64,000 nt of DNA from Mesorhizobium_L sp035547755 (GTDB lineage Bacteria; Pseudomonadota; Alphaproteobacteria; Rhizobiales; Rhizobiaceae): the NCBI GenBank assembly GCA_035547755.1, contig DASZUG010000074.1:62001-126000 (forward strand). The letters are read 5' to 3'. Below the pieces are notes generated by a model. It ran no database searches and was not told the origin of the DNA. It was given only the letters and a program-made list of their open reading frames with translations. Each line of letters starts with the position of its first letter. The first letter of the stretch is position 1. Made by a program: the position numbers and the translations under genes. Below are positions 54,893 through 63,410 of the stretch, piece by piece.

Positions 54893-55037
54893 TTGATCCT
54901 CCCGTGCCGCCATTTCTTTTTGCGGCATTCTCCATTCCGCGGGGCTATGCGACGGCGGTGTTCGCCAACCGGGTCCTGGTCATGCAGCGTGCAGAACCGG
55001 GTGAGAGGATAGCTTCGAGCCGATCCAGGCAAAAATG

Positions 55038-55083
55038 ATATTCCTGGCGTCGATCAATAACTCCAGGGAATATCGGACTATGC
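55038..55083. promoter_or_regulatory. Inverted-repeat operator upstream of LysR and sugar-importer genes
   Basis: ATATTCCTGG (55038-55047) and CCAGGGAATAT (55073-55083) form an almost perfect inverted repeat around 25 bases, in the 278-base divergent region. The position, about 90 bases from the LysR start, suits a LysR-type activation site. Confidence 0.6.
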
Positions 55084-55170
55084 TTCATAGATAGCGGGCC
55101 GCATATATTCGGGACGGCGGATGGAGATCGCCGCGGCGAACAGACCGGACCGCAATTTAAGGGGAATGCC

Positions 55171-56091
55171 ATGGATCGCAATCTGCGTGCCTTCAAGGCA
55201 GTTGTCACAACGGGAAATCTTACAGCGGCGGCGGCCCTTGTGGGGCTCACCCAACCGGCGCTTACCAAGACCATCCGCCGCCTGGAAAGGGAGTTCGGCG
55301 CCCGGCTTTTCGAGCGTACGCCGCGCGGCATGGTGTTGACCGAAGCGGGCCATAGATTGAACGTCCGGGTGCAGGCGATCGACATGCACTATCGGCAAGC
55401 GACGGAGGAAGTCCATGCCATCAGTTCGGGTTCGGTTCGCCGCTTCTCGATCGCCGCCGGCGCGGTTTATCACATGACCATGGCGCCGGATCTCGTGAAG
55501 CTGCTCAGTTCCGAATTCCCTGAAACCGACTTCACGCTCGATTTCGATGTTGCCGGTCTGACCTTGCCGAAACTCGTCGAGGGCGAGATAGACCTGATGT
55601 TGGGGGCGCTGCACGGCGTGCCGCCCGAGGGCGTATCGACCCGCGAGTTCCTCGATGTCGAAATCACTCCCTATTGCTGCCGCGGCAGCAGTCTTGCCAA
55701 CCGGCGGAAAATCGCTCCGGCCGATCTCGCCGGGTGCAAATGGATCATCTACAAGCGCGACCGGTTGCTCGCGGAGCGCCTGCGCATCTATTGTAGCGAT
55801 CACCGGCTGCCGCCGCCGGTCATCCGGATGGAAATCGATGTGCTGGCGGCGAGCTTTCGGATCGTCAGCGGAACGGAATTCCTGACATTGGCGCCGACAT
55901 CCCTGGAAGGGGTCGCCGCGGCTGCGGGGCTTGTACCGCTCAATCTGCAGCGCCCGATATGGAAATTCATCTCCGGGGCCTGGTTCCGCAAATCCTCGAG
56001 CGAATACCCGATCATGCGCCGCGCGCTGCAGGCGCTGCCGGCCCTGGCCGCAACCGCGGCTCAGCAGGGACATAACTTGCAGTTATATTGA
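55171..56091 (+). CDS. LysR-family transcriptional regulator
   Basis: A 306-residue regulator. The N-terminal HTH is NLRAFKAVVTTGNLTAAAALVGLTQPALTKTIRRLEREFGARLFERTPRGMVLTEAG (residues 3-59), then a periplasmic-binding-protein-like effector domain. AAGGGGAATGCC precedes the ATG. It is divergent from the sugar importer and followed by the sulfatase gene on the same strand, so it likely controls both. Confidence 0.93.
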   Translation: MDRNLRAFKAVVTTGNLTAAAALVGLTQPALTKTIRRLEREFGARLFERTPRGMVLTEAGHRLNVRVQAIDMHYRQATEEVHAISSGSVRRFSIAAGAVYHMTMAPDLVKLLSSEFPETDFTLDFDVAGLTLPKLVEGEIDLMLGALHGVPPEGVSTREFLDVEITPYCCRGSSLANRRKIAPADLAGCKWIIYKRDRLLAERLRIYCSDHRLPPPVIRMEIDVLAASFRIVSGTEFLTLAPTSLEGVAAAAGLVPLNLQRPIWKFISGAWFRKSSSEYPIMRRALQALPALAATAAQQGHNLQLY

Positions 56092-56183
56092 GCGGGATTT
56101 AATATCATTTTTGTTGCAGATATCCAGGAGCTAGTGTCGCGGCAGATCCAATCCAGGTCCAGCGGAGGCCACTTTCGGACGCC

Positions 56184-57539
56184 ATGACCAAGCCGAACGT
56201 CATCATTTTTTTCACGGATCAGCAAAGACACGACACCACCGGCGCGCATGGCAATCCAATGGGGTTGACGCCGAATTTCGACAGGCTCGCCCGATCCGGC
56301 ACCCACCTCTATCACTCCTTTGCCTGCCAGCCGCTTTGCGGGCCCGCGCGCGCAGCGCTCCAGACTGGCCGTTTCGCCACGCAAACAGGCGTCTTCCGCA
56401 ACGAAATCCCGTTGCCCGACAATGCCGAGACATTGGCCAAGGTCTTTGACCGTAACGGCTATACCACCGCCTATATCGGCAAATGGCATCTCGCCGGGAA
56501 GGATCCTGTGCCCAGGCATTTGCGCGGCGGCTACCAGAACTGGCTCGCAGCAAACCATCTCGAGTTCGTCTCCGACGCCTATGACGCGATCCTCTATGAC
56601 GACGACAACAACAAGAAGAAGCTTCCCGGCTACCGTGTCGATGCGCTGACGGACGCGGCGATCCGCTTCTGCGACGACCACCAGAACGAGCCGTTCTTCC
56701 TTTTCGTCTCCTTCCTCGAACCGCATCATCAGAACCATGTCGACGACTACCCGCCGCCGGACGGCTACCGCGAAGAACTGACGGCAAGGCAATGGACGCC
56801 GCCGGATCTCGCCACGCTGAAAGGCACCAGCACCTGGCACCTCGGCGGCTATTACGGCATGGTCAAACGTCTCGATGAAGCGTTCGGCAGGCTGATGGAT
56901 GCGTTGAAGAGCCTGGACATGCTCGACAACACGATCGTCATGTTCACTTCCGACCATGCCTGCCACTTCAAGACGCGCAACGACGAGTACAAGCGCTCCT
57001 GCCACGAGAGCGCGGTCAGGGTGCCGTCCATGATCACCGGGCCGGGTTTCAACGCCGGCGGCCAGGTCCGGGCGCTTTTCAGCACGATCGACATCGCGCC
57101 CACTCTCATCGACGCGGCGGGCCTCGAAATACCCGAAACAATGGTCGGCAAGTCGATCATGCCCGTGGTGCGGGACGCCCGTACGCCCTGGCGGCAGGAC
57201 CTCTTCTTCCAGATCAGCGAGACCGAGACCGGCCGGGCGCTCAGGACCCATCGCTGGAAATACGGCGTGACCTCGGAATACCACGAAGACGCGCCGCGTT
57301 CGGATGTCTATCGCGAATGCTATCTCTACGATCTCGACAGCGACCCCTACGAGATGGTCAATCTGATCGGCATGGACGTCTTCCGCGGGCTCTGTGACGG
57401 GCTGAAGACGCGGCTTCTGGAATGGATCGCCGAGGTCGAGGATGGCCACGCGCCTCGGATCCTCGACGCGCCCGTAAGGAATTCACGCCAGTACCGCTTC
57501 AAGCCGACTGATTTGCTTGAACTCCAAAAAGGGAATTGA
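56184..57539 (+). CDS. Sulfatase, type I (formylglycine-dependent)
   Basis: A 451-residue alkaline-phosphatase-superfamily sulfatase. The N terminus PNVIIFFTDQQRHDTTGAHGNP has the first metal-binding acidic residue; the formylglycine motif is PLCGPARAAL near residues 50-59 (C-x-P-x-R, so Cys-type, needing FGE or an anaerobic maturase, not found here); GKWHLAG near 100 and TSDHACH near 255 carry other active-site residues. No signal peptide is present, so it works on an imported sulfate ester in the cytoplasm. It follows the LysR gene. Confidence 0.93.
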   Translation: MTKPNVIIFFTDQQRHDTTGAHGNPMGLTPNFDRLARSGTHLYHSFACQPLCGPARAALQTGRFATQTGVFRNEIPLPDNAETLAKVFDRNGYTTAYIGKWHLAGKDPVPRHLRGGYQNWLAANHLEFVSDAYDAILYDDDNNKKKLPGYRVDALTDAAIRFCDDHQNEPFFLFVSFLEPHHQNHVDDYPPPDGYREELTARQWTPPDLATLKGTSTWHLGGYYGMVKRLDEAFGRLMDALKSLDMLDNTIVMFTSDHACHFKTRNDEYKRSCHESAVRVPSMITGPGFNAGGQVRALFSTIDIAPTLIDAAGLEIPETMVGKSIMPVVRDARTPWRQDLFFQISETETGRALRTHRWKYGVTSEYHEDAPRSDVYRECYLYDLDSDPYEMVNLIGMDVFRGLCDGLKTRLLEWIAEVEDGHAPRILDAPVRNSRQYRFKPTDLLELQKGN

Positions 57540-57555
57540 CGCCGACAAGGGCAGT

Positions 57556-58587
57556 CTACTTCGCCGGGGCTGAAGATCGTGAGAGCGGCGCGTTCCCTTC
57601 CGGCCCTGGTCGCCCATTGTCTTCGGTTTGCGCGGCAAGAAACGCCGCGCATCCGGCGAGCGCCACCCGGTCGTCGGTCAGCATGGCGATAGGGAACTGG
57701 TCCATGAACCCGCTCATGCGGCCCTTGGCGTGGAATGCGGCCAGGAAGACGGGATCATCCTTCAGAAGTGGCAGCAAGGCGCGCGAAACGCCGCCGGTCA
57801 AATAGATGCCGCCGAGCGGCAGGAAGGCCAGCGCCAGATCGCCGGCGACGCGGCCGAGCAACCGTGCGAACAGCAGCGCGGCTTCGCGGGCAAGGCCGTC
57901 CGAACCATCGAGCGCCCGCCGCGCGAGATCGGCGCTGCCCTGCAGGACGGGATCGAGCCCGGCCTTTTCGCAACACCAGCCGTAAAGCTCCGTCAGGCCG
58001 CGCCCCGACAGCGCACGCTCGTTCGATGCGCGGCCGCGTCCCCTCGACAGGAACCGCTGAAGATCATGTTCCTCCCTGCCCTCCACGGGCAAGGTCATGT
58101 GTCCGCATTCGGCGGCAGCGACGACGGGATGCCCGGTAATGGGATCGATGATGAGGGCGGCGGCGTTGAAGCCGGTGCCGGCGCCGAGCACAAGGCGTCG
58201 CGCCCGCCCGCTCCGGGCTTCAGGCCCATCCCGAAGGACGACCGTTTCGAGAAGGCCAACATTCATGAGCGCGAAGCCGAGCGCCTCGAAATCATTGAGG
58301 AAATAAATCGCCTTCGCTCTTGTGACCGCGTCCACGCCGCTCCGCGAGATGGTCCAGTCGTGATTGGTCAGCGCTGCCCCTTCCGGACCGACCGGGGCGG
58401 CAAGCGCGATGGCGGCCGCGTCGACCCGGTCGCGCCCGACCTGGCGGAGATAAGCCGCAAGCAGGCTGTCGAAATCGGCGAACTCCCCGTTGCGGAAACT
58501 GGCGAGACTGCCGCTCGCCAGAACGCCCTTCTCGACAAGGCCGAAGCGCGTATTGGTGCCGCCGACGTCGCAGACGAGCGCAATCAT
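57556..58587 (-). CDS. glk: Glucokinase
   Basis: A 343-residue ATP-dependent sugar kinase of the bacterial Glk family. The phosphate loop is DVGGTNTRFGLVEKG (residues 7-21), followed by GAALTNHDWTIS and NDFEALGFAL, and the adenosine loop LTGGVSRAL. The ATG overlaps the stop of the oxidoreductase gene by four bases; an upstream extension through that gene is out of context. It completes a three-gene operon with two Gfo/Idh/MocA oxidoreductases, suggesting a hexose is phosphorylated after redox or desulfation steps. Confidence 0.93.
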   Translation of the reverse strand: MIALVCDVGGTNTRFGLVEKGVLASGSLASFRNGEFADFDSLLAAYLRQVGRDRVDAAAIALAAPVGPEGAALTNHDWTISRSGVDAVTRAKAIYFLNDFEALGFALMNVGLLETVVLRDGPEARSGRARRLVLGAGTGFNAAALIIDPITGHPVVAAAECGHMTLPVEGREEHDLQRFLSRGRGRASNERALSGRGLTELYGWCCEKAGLDPVLQGSADLARRALDGSDGLAREAALLFARLLGRVAGDLALAFLPLGGIYLTGGVSRALLPLLKDDPVFLAAFHAKGRMSGFMDQFPIAMLTDDRVALAGCAAFLAAQTEDNGRPGPEGNAPLSRSSAPAK

Positions 58588-59633
58588 GAGCCGGCGCCCG
58601 GTTCGCTGTGCGGCCGAACAACCTCCAGCCGGCCGCTCGCCGCCGAACGATAGGCGGCTTCCACCATGGCCAGGGCCCGCATCCCGTCCTCCAGCGTCAC
58701 CGGCATCGGTCCGCCTTCCTTGAGCGCCCGGACGAAAGCCCAGGCGACATGCTCGTGGAACACGCCCGTCTTGAAATGCGGGACCGTGGACGATGCGGAC
58801 CAACGCCCCGCCTTGCGGGAATAGACACGCAGAAAGGCGCTCTCATGGGTAGCGCGCGAGGCGAGATCGACGCCGCTCAGCAGCAATGTTCCTTCCGTGC
58901 CGTAGATCTCGATCGAGGCGTCGGCTGCGGTGAAACACCAACTGGTCGTCACCTCCGCCAACATGCCGCTCTGGAAATGAAAGGTCGCTACCGCCGTGTC
59001 CTCGACGGGAAGTCCGAGCGCGGCGGAAGATATCGCAGCCGACACCGATCCGGGTTCGCCGAACATCCAGCGCAGGAAATCCGCCGCATGCACGCCTTCG
59101 TCGAGCAGCGTGCCGCCGCCTGAAAGCGCCGGATCGGCAAACCAGCTCCTGCGGAAATCCTTCTCGAAACCGTGGCCGTGCCCATGCCTGATGCGGCAGA
59201 GCGTCACCGTTCCCAGCGCTCGATCGGCGAGCAGCGACCTGATCTCATGGTTGATCGGATCGAAGCGTTTCGGGAAACTCTGCATGAAGGGAACGCCGCT
59301 CTCCTTGACGATCCGTTCGATCTCAAGGCCATCGCTTACCGTAGCGCCGAGGGGTTTTTCGCAAAGGATAGGCAGGCGCCGCCGCGAGGCTTCGCGGACG
59401 AATCCGACATGCTCGCTCGTTGCCGAGCATATGGCCACGGCGTCCGAATCGCCAAGCAGCATGTCGAGGTTTTCGACAACCCCCACCCCGTGATGCCCGG
59501 CAAGCGCCGCGGCTTTCGCGCGATCCTTGTCCCAGACGCCGGCGACCGCGACGCCTTCGCTCCGCAGGAAGGCTTTGATCCAGAAATTGGCGTGGTAATG
59601 CTCGGCCCCAAGCACCGCGATCCGCAAGCTCAT
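58584..59633 (-). CDS. Gfo/Idh/MocA-family oxidoreductase
   Basis: A 349-residue NAD(P)-dependent sugar/cyclitol oxidoreductase. The Rossmann start is RIAVLGAEHYHANFW, with LPILCEKPLGATV near residues 90-102 (the EKP motif with catalytic Lys) and a later His region GTLLDEGVHAADFLRWMFG (H near 185). The ATG overlaps the previous gene as ATGA. Its loop GAEHYH differs from the usual GxGxxG. Likely substrate is a sugar or sugar derivative imported by the neighbouring ABC system. Confidence 0.92.
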   Translation of the reverse strand: MSLRIAVLGAEHYHANFWIKAFLRSEGVAVAGVWDKDRAKAAALAGHHGVGVVENLDMLLGDSDAVAICSATSEHVGFVREASRRRLPILCEKPLGATVSDGLEIERIVKESGVPFMQSFPKRFDPINHEIRSLLADRALGTVTLCRIRHGHGHGFEKDFRRSWFADPALSGGGTLLDEGVHAADFLRWMFGEPGSVSAAISSAALGLPVEDTAVATFHFQSGMLAEVTTSWCFTAADASIEIYGTEGTLLLSGVDLASRATHESAFLRVYSRKAGRWSASSTVPHFKTGVFHEHVAWAFVRALKEGGPMPVTLEDGMRALAMVEAAYRSAASGRLEVVRPHSEPGAGS

Positions 59634-60697
59634 GCCGTGTCCTTCCCTGTCGCGTTCGCCGGTCTCTCGCGGCAGCCGGAGCCCGCGGCGCGATAGATCG
59701 CTTCCGCGACCTCGATCGAGGCGAGGCCGGCCTCTGGCGTATCGTCGCGCGGCGATTCTCCTCTGACGATCGAAAGCCAATGACGGTGGTGCGCCGCGCC
59801 GAACGGCTCGGGCGAAAGATGCGGCGTCACCCATTCCTCCCGCCCCGTGGCGGCGGGCGCGTAGAGCGCCGCCGCGCCGCGTTCCGTCCGCAGCCACGCC
59901 GTGGCTTTTTCGCCATAGACTTCAAGCCGGAATCGATCGCAGCCCTGCACCTCGGTGTAGCTCATCTCGTGGGCGGCCATCGCACCGCTGGGCAGTTGGT
60001 AGGTGGCGACGACATTGTCCTCGAGTTGCGAACGCACCAAACGTCCGTTCTTGAGCCGCCGCTCCGGCCGCGCGGTCGTCATCCGCGCCGAAACCTCGGA
60101 AATCGGGCCGAACAGATGCCGGATCAGGTCGATGCCGTGCACGCCAAGCTGCATGACGACCCCGCCCGAGACATGATCGGCCGTGTAGAACCAGTCGTTC
60201 CAGTCGGCGCCTGGCGTCGCGTTGCGCATGCGGACCGTATGGATCCGTCCCAGGCTTCCATCGGCAAGCACCTGCTTCAGCCAGATCACTTCGGGGAAGT
60301 AGCGATGCATGAAGCTGACAGTCAGCGGCGCGGCCGACGCCTTCTCGGCCGCGAGGATTGCCCGGCATTCAATGGTGTCGAGAGCCATGGGCTTCTGCAG
60401 GAGAACAGCCTTCCCCGCCGCCAGTGAATCGATGGCGATCGCGGCATGGGTGTCGTCGGGCGTGGCGACGACCACGGCGTCGATGGCGGGGTCGGCCAGT
60501 ACCTGGCGATAGTCGGCCGTCCATTGGGCGATGCCAAGCTCCGCCGCTCTGCGCTCGGCGTTCATGGCGCTGCGCGAAACCAGCGCCGCAACGTCCGCGC
60601 CGCCGGCGGCGCGGATGCCGCTCACGTGATAATCGACGATGAAGCCGCTGCCGATCACCGCCACGGCAACCGGCGCGGTGTCCTTCCCGGCCATCAT
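59630..60697 (-). CDS. Gfo/Idh/MocA-family oxidoreductase
   Basis: A 355-residue NAD(P)-dependent dehydrogenase. VAVAVIGSGFIVDYHVSGI is the dinucleotide fold, AVLLQKPMALDTIEC near 93-107 replaces EKP with QKP (catalytic Lys retained), and GGVVMQLGVHGIDLIRHLFG holds the conserved His. Two adjacent ATGs (60697 and 60694) follow GGAG. It is only distantly related to the next gene, so the pair are probably not simple duplicates and may act in sequence. Confidence 0.92.
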   Translation of the reverse strand: MMAGKDTAPVAVAVIGSGFIVDYHVSGIRAAGGADVAALVSRSAMNAERRAAELGIAQWTADYRQVLADPAIDAVVVATPDDTHAAIAIDSLAAGKAVLLQKPMALDTIECRAILAAEKASAAPLTVSFMHRYFPEVIWLKQVLADGSLGRIHTVRMRNATPGADWNDWFYTADHVSGGVVMQLGVHGIDLIRHLFGPISEVSARMTTARPERRLKNGRLVRSQLEDNVVATYQLPSGAMAAHEMSYTEVQGCDRFRLEVYGEKATAWLRTERGAAALYAPAATGREEWVTPHLSPEPFGAAHHRHWLSIVRGESPRDDTPEAGLASIEVAEAIYRAAGSGCRERPANATGKDTA

Positions 60698-60737
60698 TTC
60701 CGCTCCGCTGTGGCGGCGCCCGCCGCCGCGCCGGTCG

Positions 60738-61793
60738 TCACGGCTTCCACTTGCCGTCGATCTCGACGAGCGACGGGTCGATCGACTTCATCGGATCCGA
60801 GTAGCTGTAGTCGAGCGGATCGCCTTCGCTGGGGATGCGGTTCGTGCTCTTCAGGAAAGCTTCCATCGCCTTCATGTCGTCGACATAGCCCTGATCGAAT
60901 TTCGGATCGAACGCATAGTTCGAGATGATCGCCTTGTTCATCGCGATGGGCTGCTTCTCATAGTCCGAGAAGATCTTGAGCGCCTCCTGCTGGTGAGCAG
61001 GGTCGCTGACCCAGGCCTGTGCCTTGAGGAGCACGCCGACAAGGCCCCTGGTGGCGACAGGATTCCTCTTCACCCAATCCTGCGACGCGACCCAGACCGT
61101 GCGGTTGTTCGAGATCTGGACCTCCTTGCCCTTGTTCTGCGGGAAATAACTCCTGGTGCCCGTATGAAGCAGTTCCATCTCGGGATTCTGCAAAGCTTCA
61201 TAGGGGAATGGCTCCCAGTAGATGATCCCCTGGACTTCGTTTTTCTTCAGCGCCGCCACGCCTTCCGGTGGCGCCAGATTGACCGGCCGCAGCTTGGCGG
61301 GATCGAGGCCGTATTTCCGGGCGAGATTGCCGAGCATGGCGCCCGAGGTGGAACTGACGAGAAGACCGATCTTGATCCTGTAGAGGTCTTCCGGCTTCTC
61401 GATCTTGGCGTCCTTGCGCACGACGAGCTTTTCAAGGCCATGGCTGACCGCGTTCGAGCCGAGGATGACGATCGGAATCCCGTTATGCACCATAGCTACC
61501 GGCGGCAGGTTGCCCGGCGTCCACAGCTGAATCTGGTCCGCCAACAACGCTTCGCCGGCAAGATTGCCCGATGTGAACTGCTTGAACGCGACATTCTTGA
61601 AGCCCGCGTCCGCGAACCAGCCCTTTTGCTTGGCCACGATGTGGACGAGAAAGGGAAGGTCGGGCCCGATGCTAATGGACAGCGTATCGACCTCGGGTTT
61701 TTCGGCGGCGTAGGTTGAAGTCTTGATCAGCGCCGCCGTTAACGCGCCGGTAACGAGCCCCAGAAAGTGCCTGCGTTGAATATGTCCGATCAT
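60738..61793 (-). CDS. SsuA/TauA/NrtA-type ABC substrate-binding protein with Tat signal
   Basis: A 351-residue binding protein. The N terminus QRRHFLGLVTGALTAALIKTSTYAAE has the twin-arginine pattern, so export by Tat is likely. The body (DLPFLVHIVAKQKGWFADAGFKNVAFKQFTSGNLAGEALLA) is typical of sulfonate, nitrate or thiamine-precursor binding proteins. It follows two permease genes and an ATPase gene. With the upstream sulfatase, an organosulfur substrate is plausible but not shown. Confidence 0.88.
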   Translation of the reverse strand: MIGHIQRRHFLGLVTGALTAALIKTSTYAAEKPEVDTLSISIGPDLPFLVHIVAKQKGWFADAGFKNVAFKQFTSGNLAGEALLADQIQLWTPGNLPPVAMVHNGIPIVILGSNAVSHGLEKLVVRKDAKIEKPEDLYRIKIGLLVSSTSGAMLGNLARKYGLDPAKLRPVNLAPPEGVAALKKNEVQGIIYWEPFPYEALQNPEMELLHTGTRSYFPQNKGKEVQISNNRTVWVASQDWVKRNPVATRGLVGVLLKAQAWVSDPAHQQEALKIFSDYEKQPIAMNKAIISNYAFDPKFDQGYVDDMKAMEAFLKSTNRIPSEGDPLDYSYSDPMKSIDPSLVEIDGKWKP

Positions 61794-61851
61794 CTCCCAT
61801 TCCTTCCTTTGTTTTTGTCGCACTGTCGTTAGAGCGGGCGCTTTCGGGATT

Positions 61852-62622
61852 TCAGGCGCCGTGCCAGCGCCCGATCCAGCGCCCGAGGACGGATGCCAAC
61901 GCAGCGTCCGTCACGAGGTTGAGAAACCCGATAAGCAAGATGCCGGCGATGATGACGCTGACCGAACCGCCGGCGTTTCGCTCGTTCATGATCATGAAGC
62001 CGAGGCCGCGGTCGGCGGCGATCAGTTCGGCCGCGATCAGCACGCCGAAACTCAGCCCCCAGCCGATCCGCAGCCCTGTCGCCAGGTCCGGCGCGGAAGC
62101 CGGAATGCCGACATGGAACAGCATGCCGAGCCCCTTCAGGCCGAAGCTGCGCGACGCCCGGATGAGCGAGGGGTCGACATGGGTGATGCCATGATAGGCG
62201 GACGTCACGACCGGGAAAAACGCGCCGAGGAAAACGATGAAGAACTTTGACGGTTCGCCCAGCCCGAACCAGATGATGGCGAGCGGAATCCAGGCGAGCG
62301 GCGGGATCGGCCGTAGCAGTTCGATCAAAGGTCGCGCAAAATAGCCGAAGCCCCTATACCAGCCGGCGGCGAAGCCGATGATCGTTCCAGCCGCCGCGCC
62401 GAGCAGGAAACCGCCAGTCACCCGGAACAGACTCCACGCCATGTTGTCGAGGAAGACGCTGGCCGGCAATTGATGCGCGGCGGTAAGGATCGCGGTTATC
62501 GGCCCGGGGAATATGGTCGGATCGATGGCGCCGAGCCGCGTGGCGAGTTCCCATCCGGCCAGCGTGATGATGATCCCAGCCAGGCCCCACAGGATATCGC
62601 CGGCGCGCGAACCGCTTCCCAT
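61852..62622 (-). CDS. SsuC/TauC-type ABC transporter permease, second
   Basis: A 256-residue permease with about six hydrophobic segments. RPLIELLRPIPPLAWIPLAIIWFGLGEPSKFFIVFLGAFFPVV near 90-132 is the family signature. The start overlaps the other permease by one base (TGATG). An extension of ten residues is open upstream but unsupported. It is closely related in architecture to the next permease, so the importer may use a heterodimer. Confidence 0.9.
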   Translation of the reverse strand: MGSGSRAGDILWGLAGIIITLAGWELATRLGAIDPTIFPGPITAILTAAHQLPASVFLDNMAWSLFRVTGGFLLGAAAGTIIGFAAGWYRGFGYFARPLIELLRPIPPLAWIPLAIIWFGLGEPSKFFIVFLGAFFPVVTSAYHGITHVDPSLIRASRSFGLKGLGMLFHVGIPASAPDLATGLRIGWGLSFGVLIAAELIAADRGLGFMIMNERNAGGSVSVIIAGILLIGFLNLVTDAALASVLGRWIGRWHGA

Positions 62623-63410
62623 CACGCCGCCTCGCTCGATCCGCCGCCCCATGGAAGCAGCAGCCTTTCCAGCGCGGCGAGGCCGCTAGTGATGAGGTAG
62701 CCCAGGATACCGATGACCAGCATGCCGATCACGGTTATTTCGCTCCGGTAGAAGCTGCGGGCTTCCATGATCAGCGCGCCCAGCCCTTGAATGGTGCCGA
62801 TCATTTCGGCTCCGACGATCACCATGAAGCCGACGCCGAGCGCGACCCGCGCGCCAGCGAACATACGCGGCAATGCCGCCGGCAGAATCACTTCGCGGTA
62901 AAGCGTCCAACCATTGACCTTGAAGGCGCGGGCGGCGCGGATCAAAGCCGGATCGACATATTTCACCCCGGCGATGACATTGGAGAGCATCACCCAGAAG
63001 CAGCCATAGGCGATCAGGATCACCTTTGTGAGCTCGCCAGCCCCGAACCACACGATGACGAGCGGCAGCAGGCTGAGCGTGGCGACTGAACGGAAGAAGA
63101 CGATCAGCGGAACGGTCATCTTGTCGAGGACGGGTACCGCACCGATGAGCATCCCGAGCGGGATGGCGATTGCCATCGCCGCGATATAGCCTTTCAGAAT
63201 GCGAATGACGGTCACGAAGATATGCGACCAGATGGTCACGCCTGTCGGGAAGCCGACCGTCGTCAACTCGATAAATCCCTGTACGATGCGGCTGGCCGGC
63301 GGAAATTCGTAGGCTTTGAGATATTCTTCGCGCACACCGAGCTCTACCCCCAGCAGGATCACCGCGATCATGAGCAGGGCGATAAACGCCTGGACGAGCT
63401 GCTGTCTCAC
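62622..63410 (-). CDS. SsuC/TauC-type ABC transporter permease, first
   Basis: A 262-residue inner-membrane permease. FRSVATLSLLPLVIVWFGAGELTKVILIAYGCFWVMLSN near 109-147 and the EAA-like loop DPALIRAARAFKVNGWTLYREVILPAALPRMFAG are clear. The ATG overlaps the ATPase stop (ATGA at 63407-63410). It is one of two permeases in the unit. Confidence 0.92.
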   Translation of the reverse strand: MRQQLVQAFIALLMIAVILLGVELGVREEYLKAYEFPPASRIVQGFIELTTVGFPTGVTIWSHIFVTVIRILKGYIAAMAIAIPLGMLIGAVPVLDKMTVPLIVFFRSVATLSLLPLVIVWFGAGELTKVILIAYGCFWVMLSNVIAGVKYVDPALIRAARAFKVNGWTLYREVILPAALPRMFAGARVALGVGFMVIVGAEMIGTIQGLGALIMEARSFYRSEITVIGMLVIGILGYLITSGLAALERLLLPWGGGSSEAA

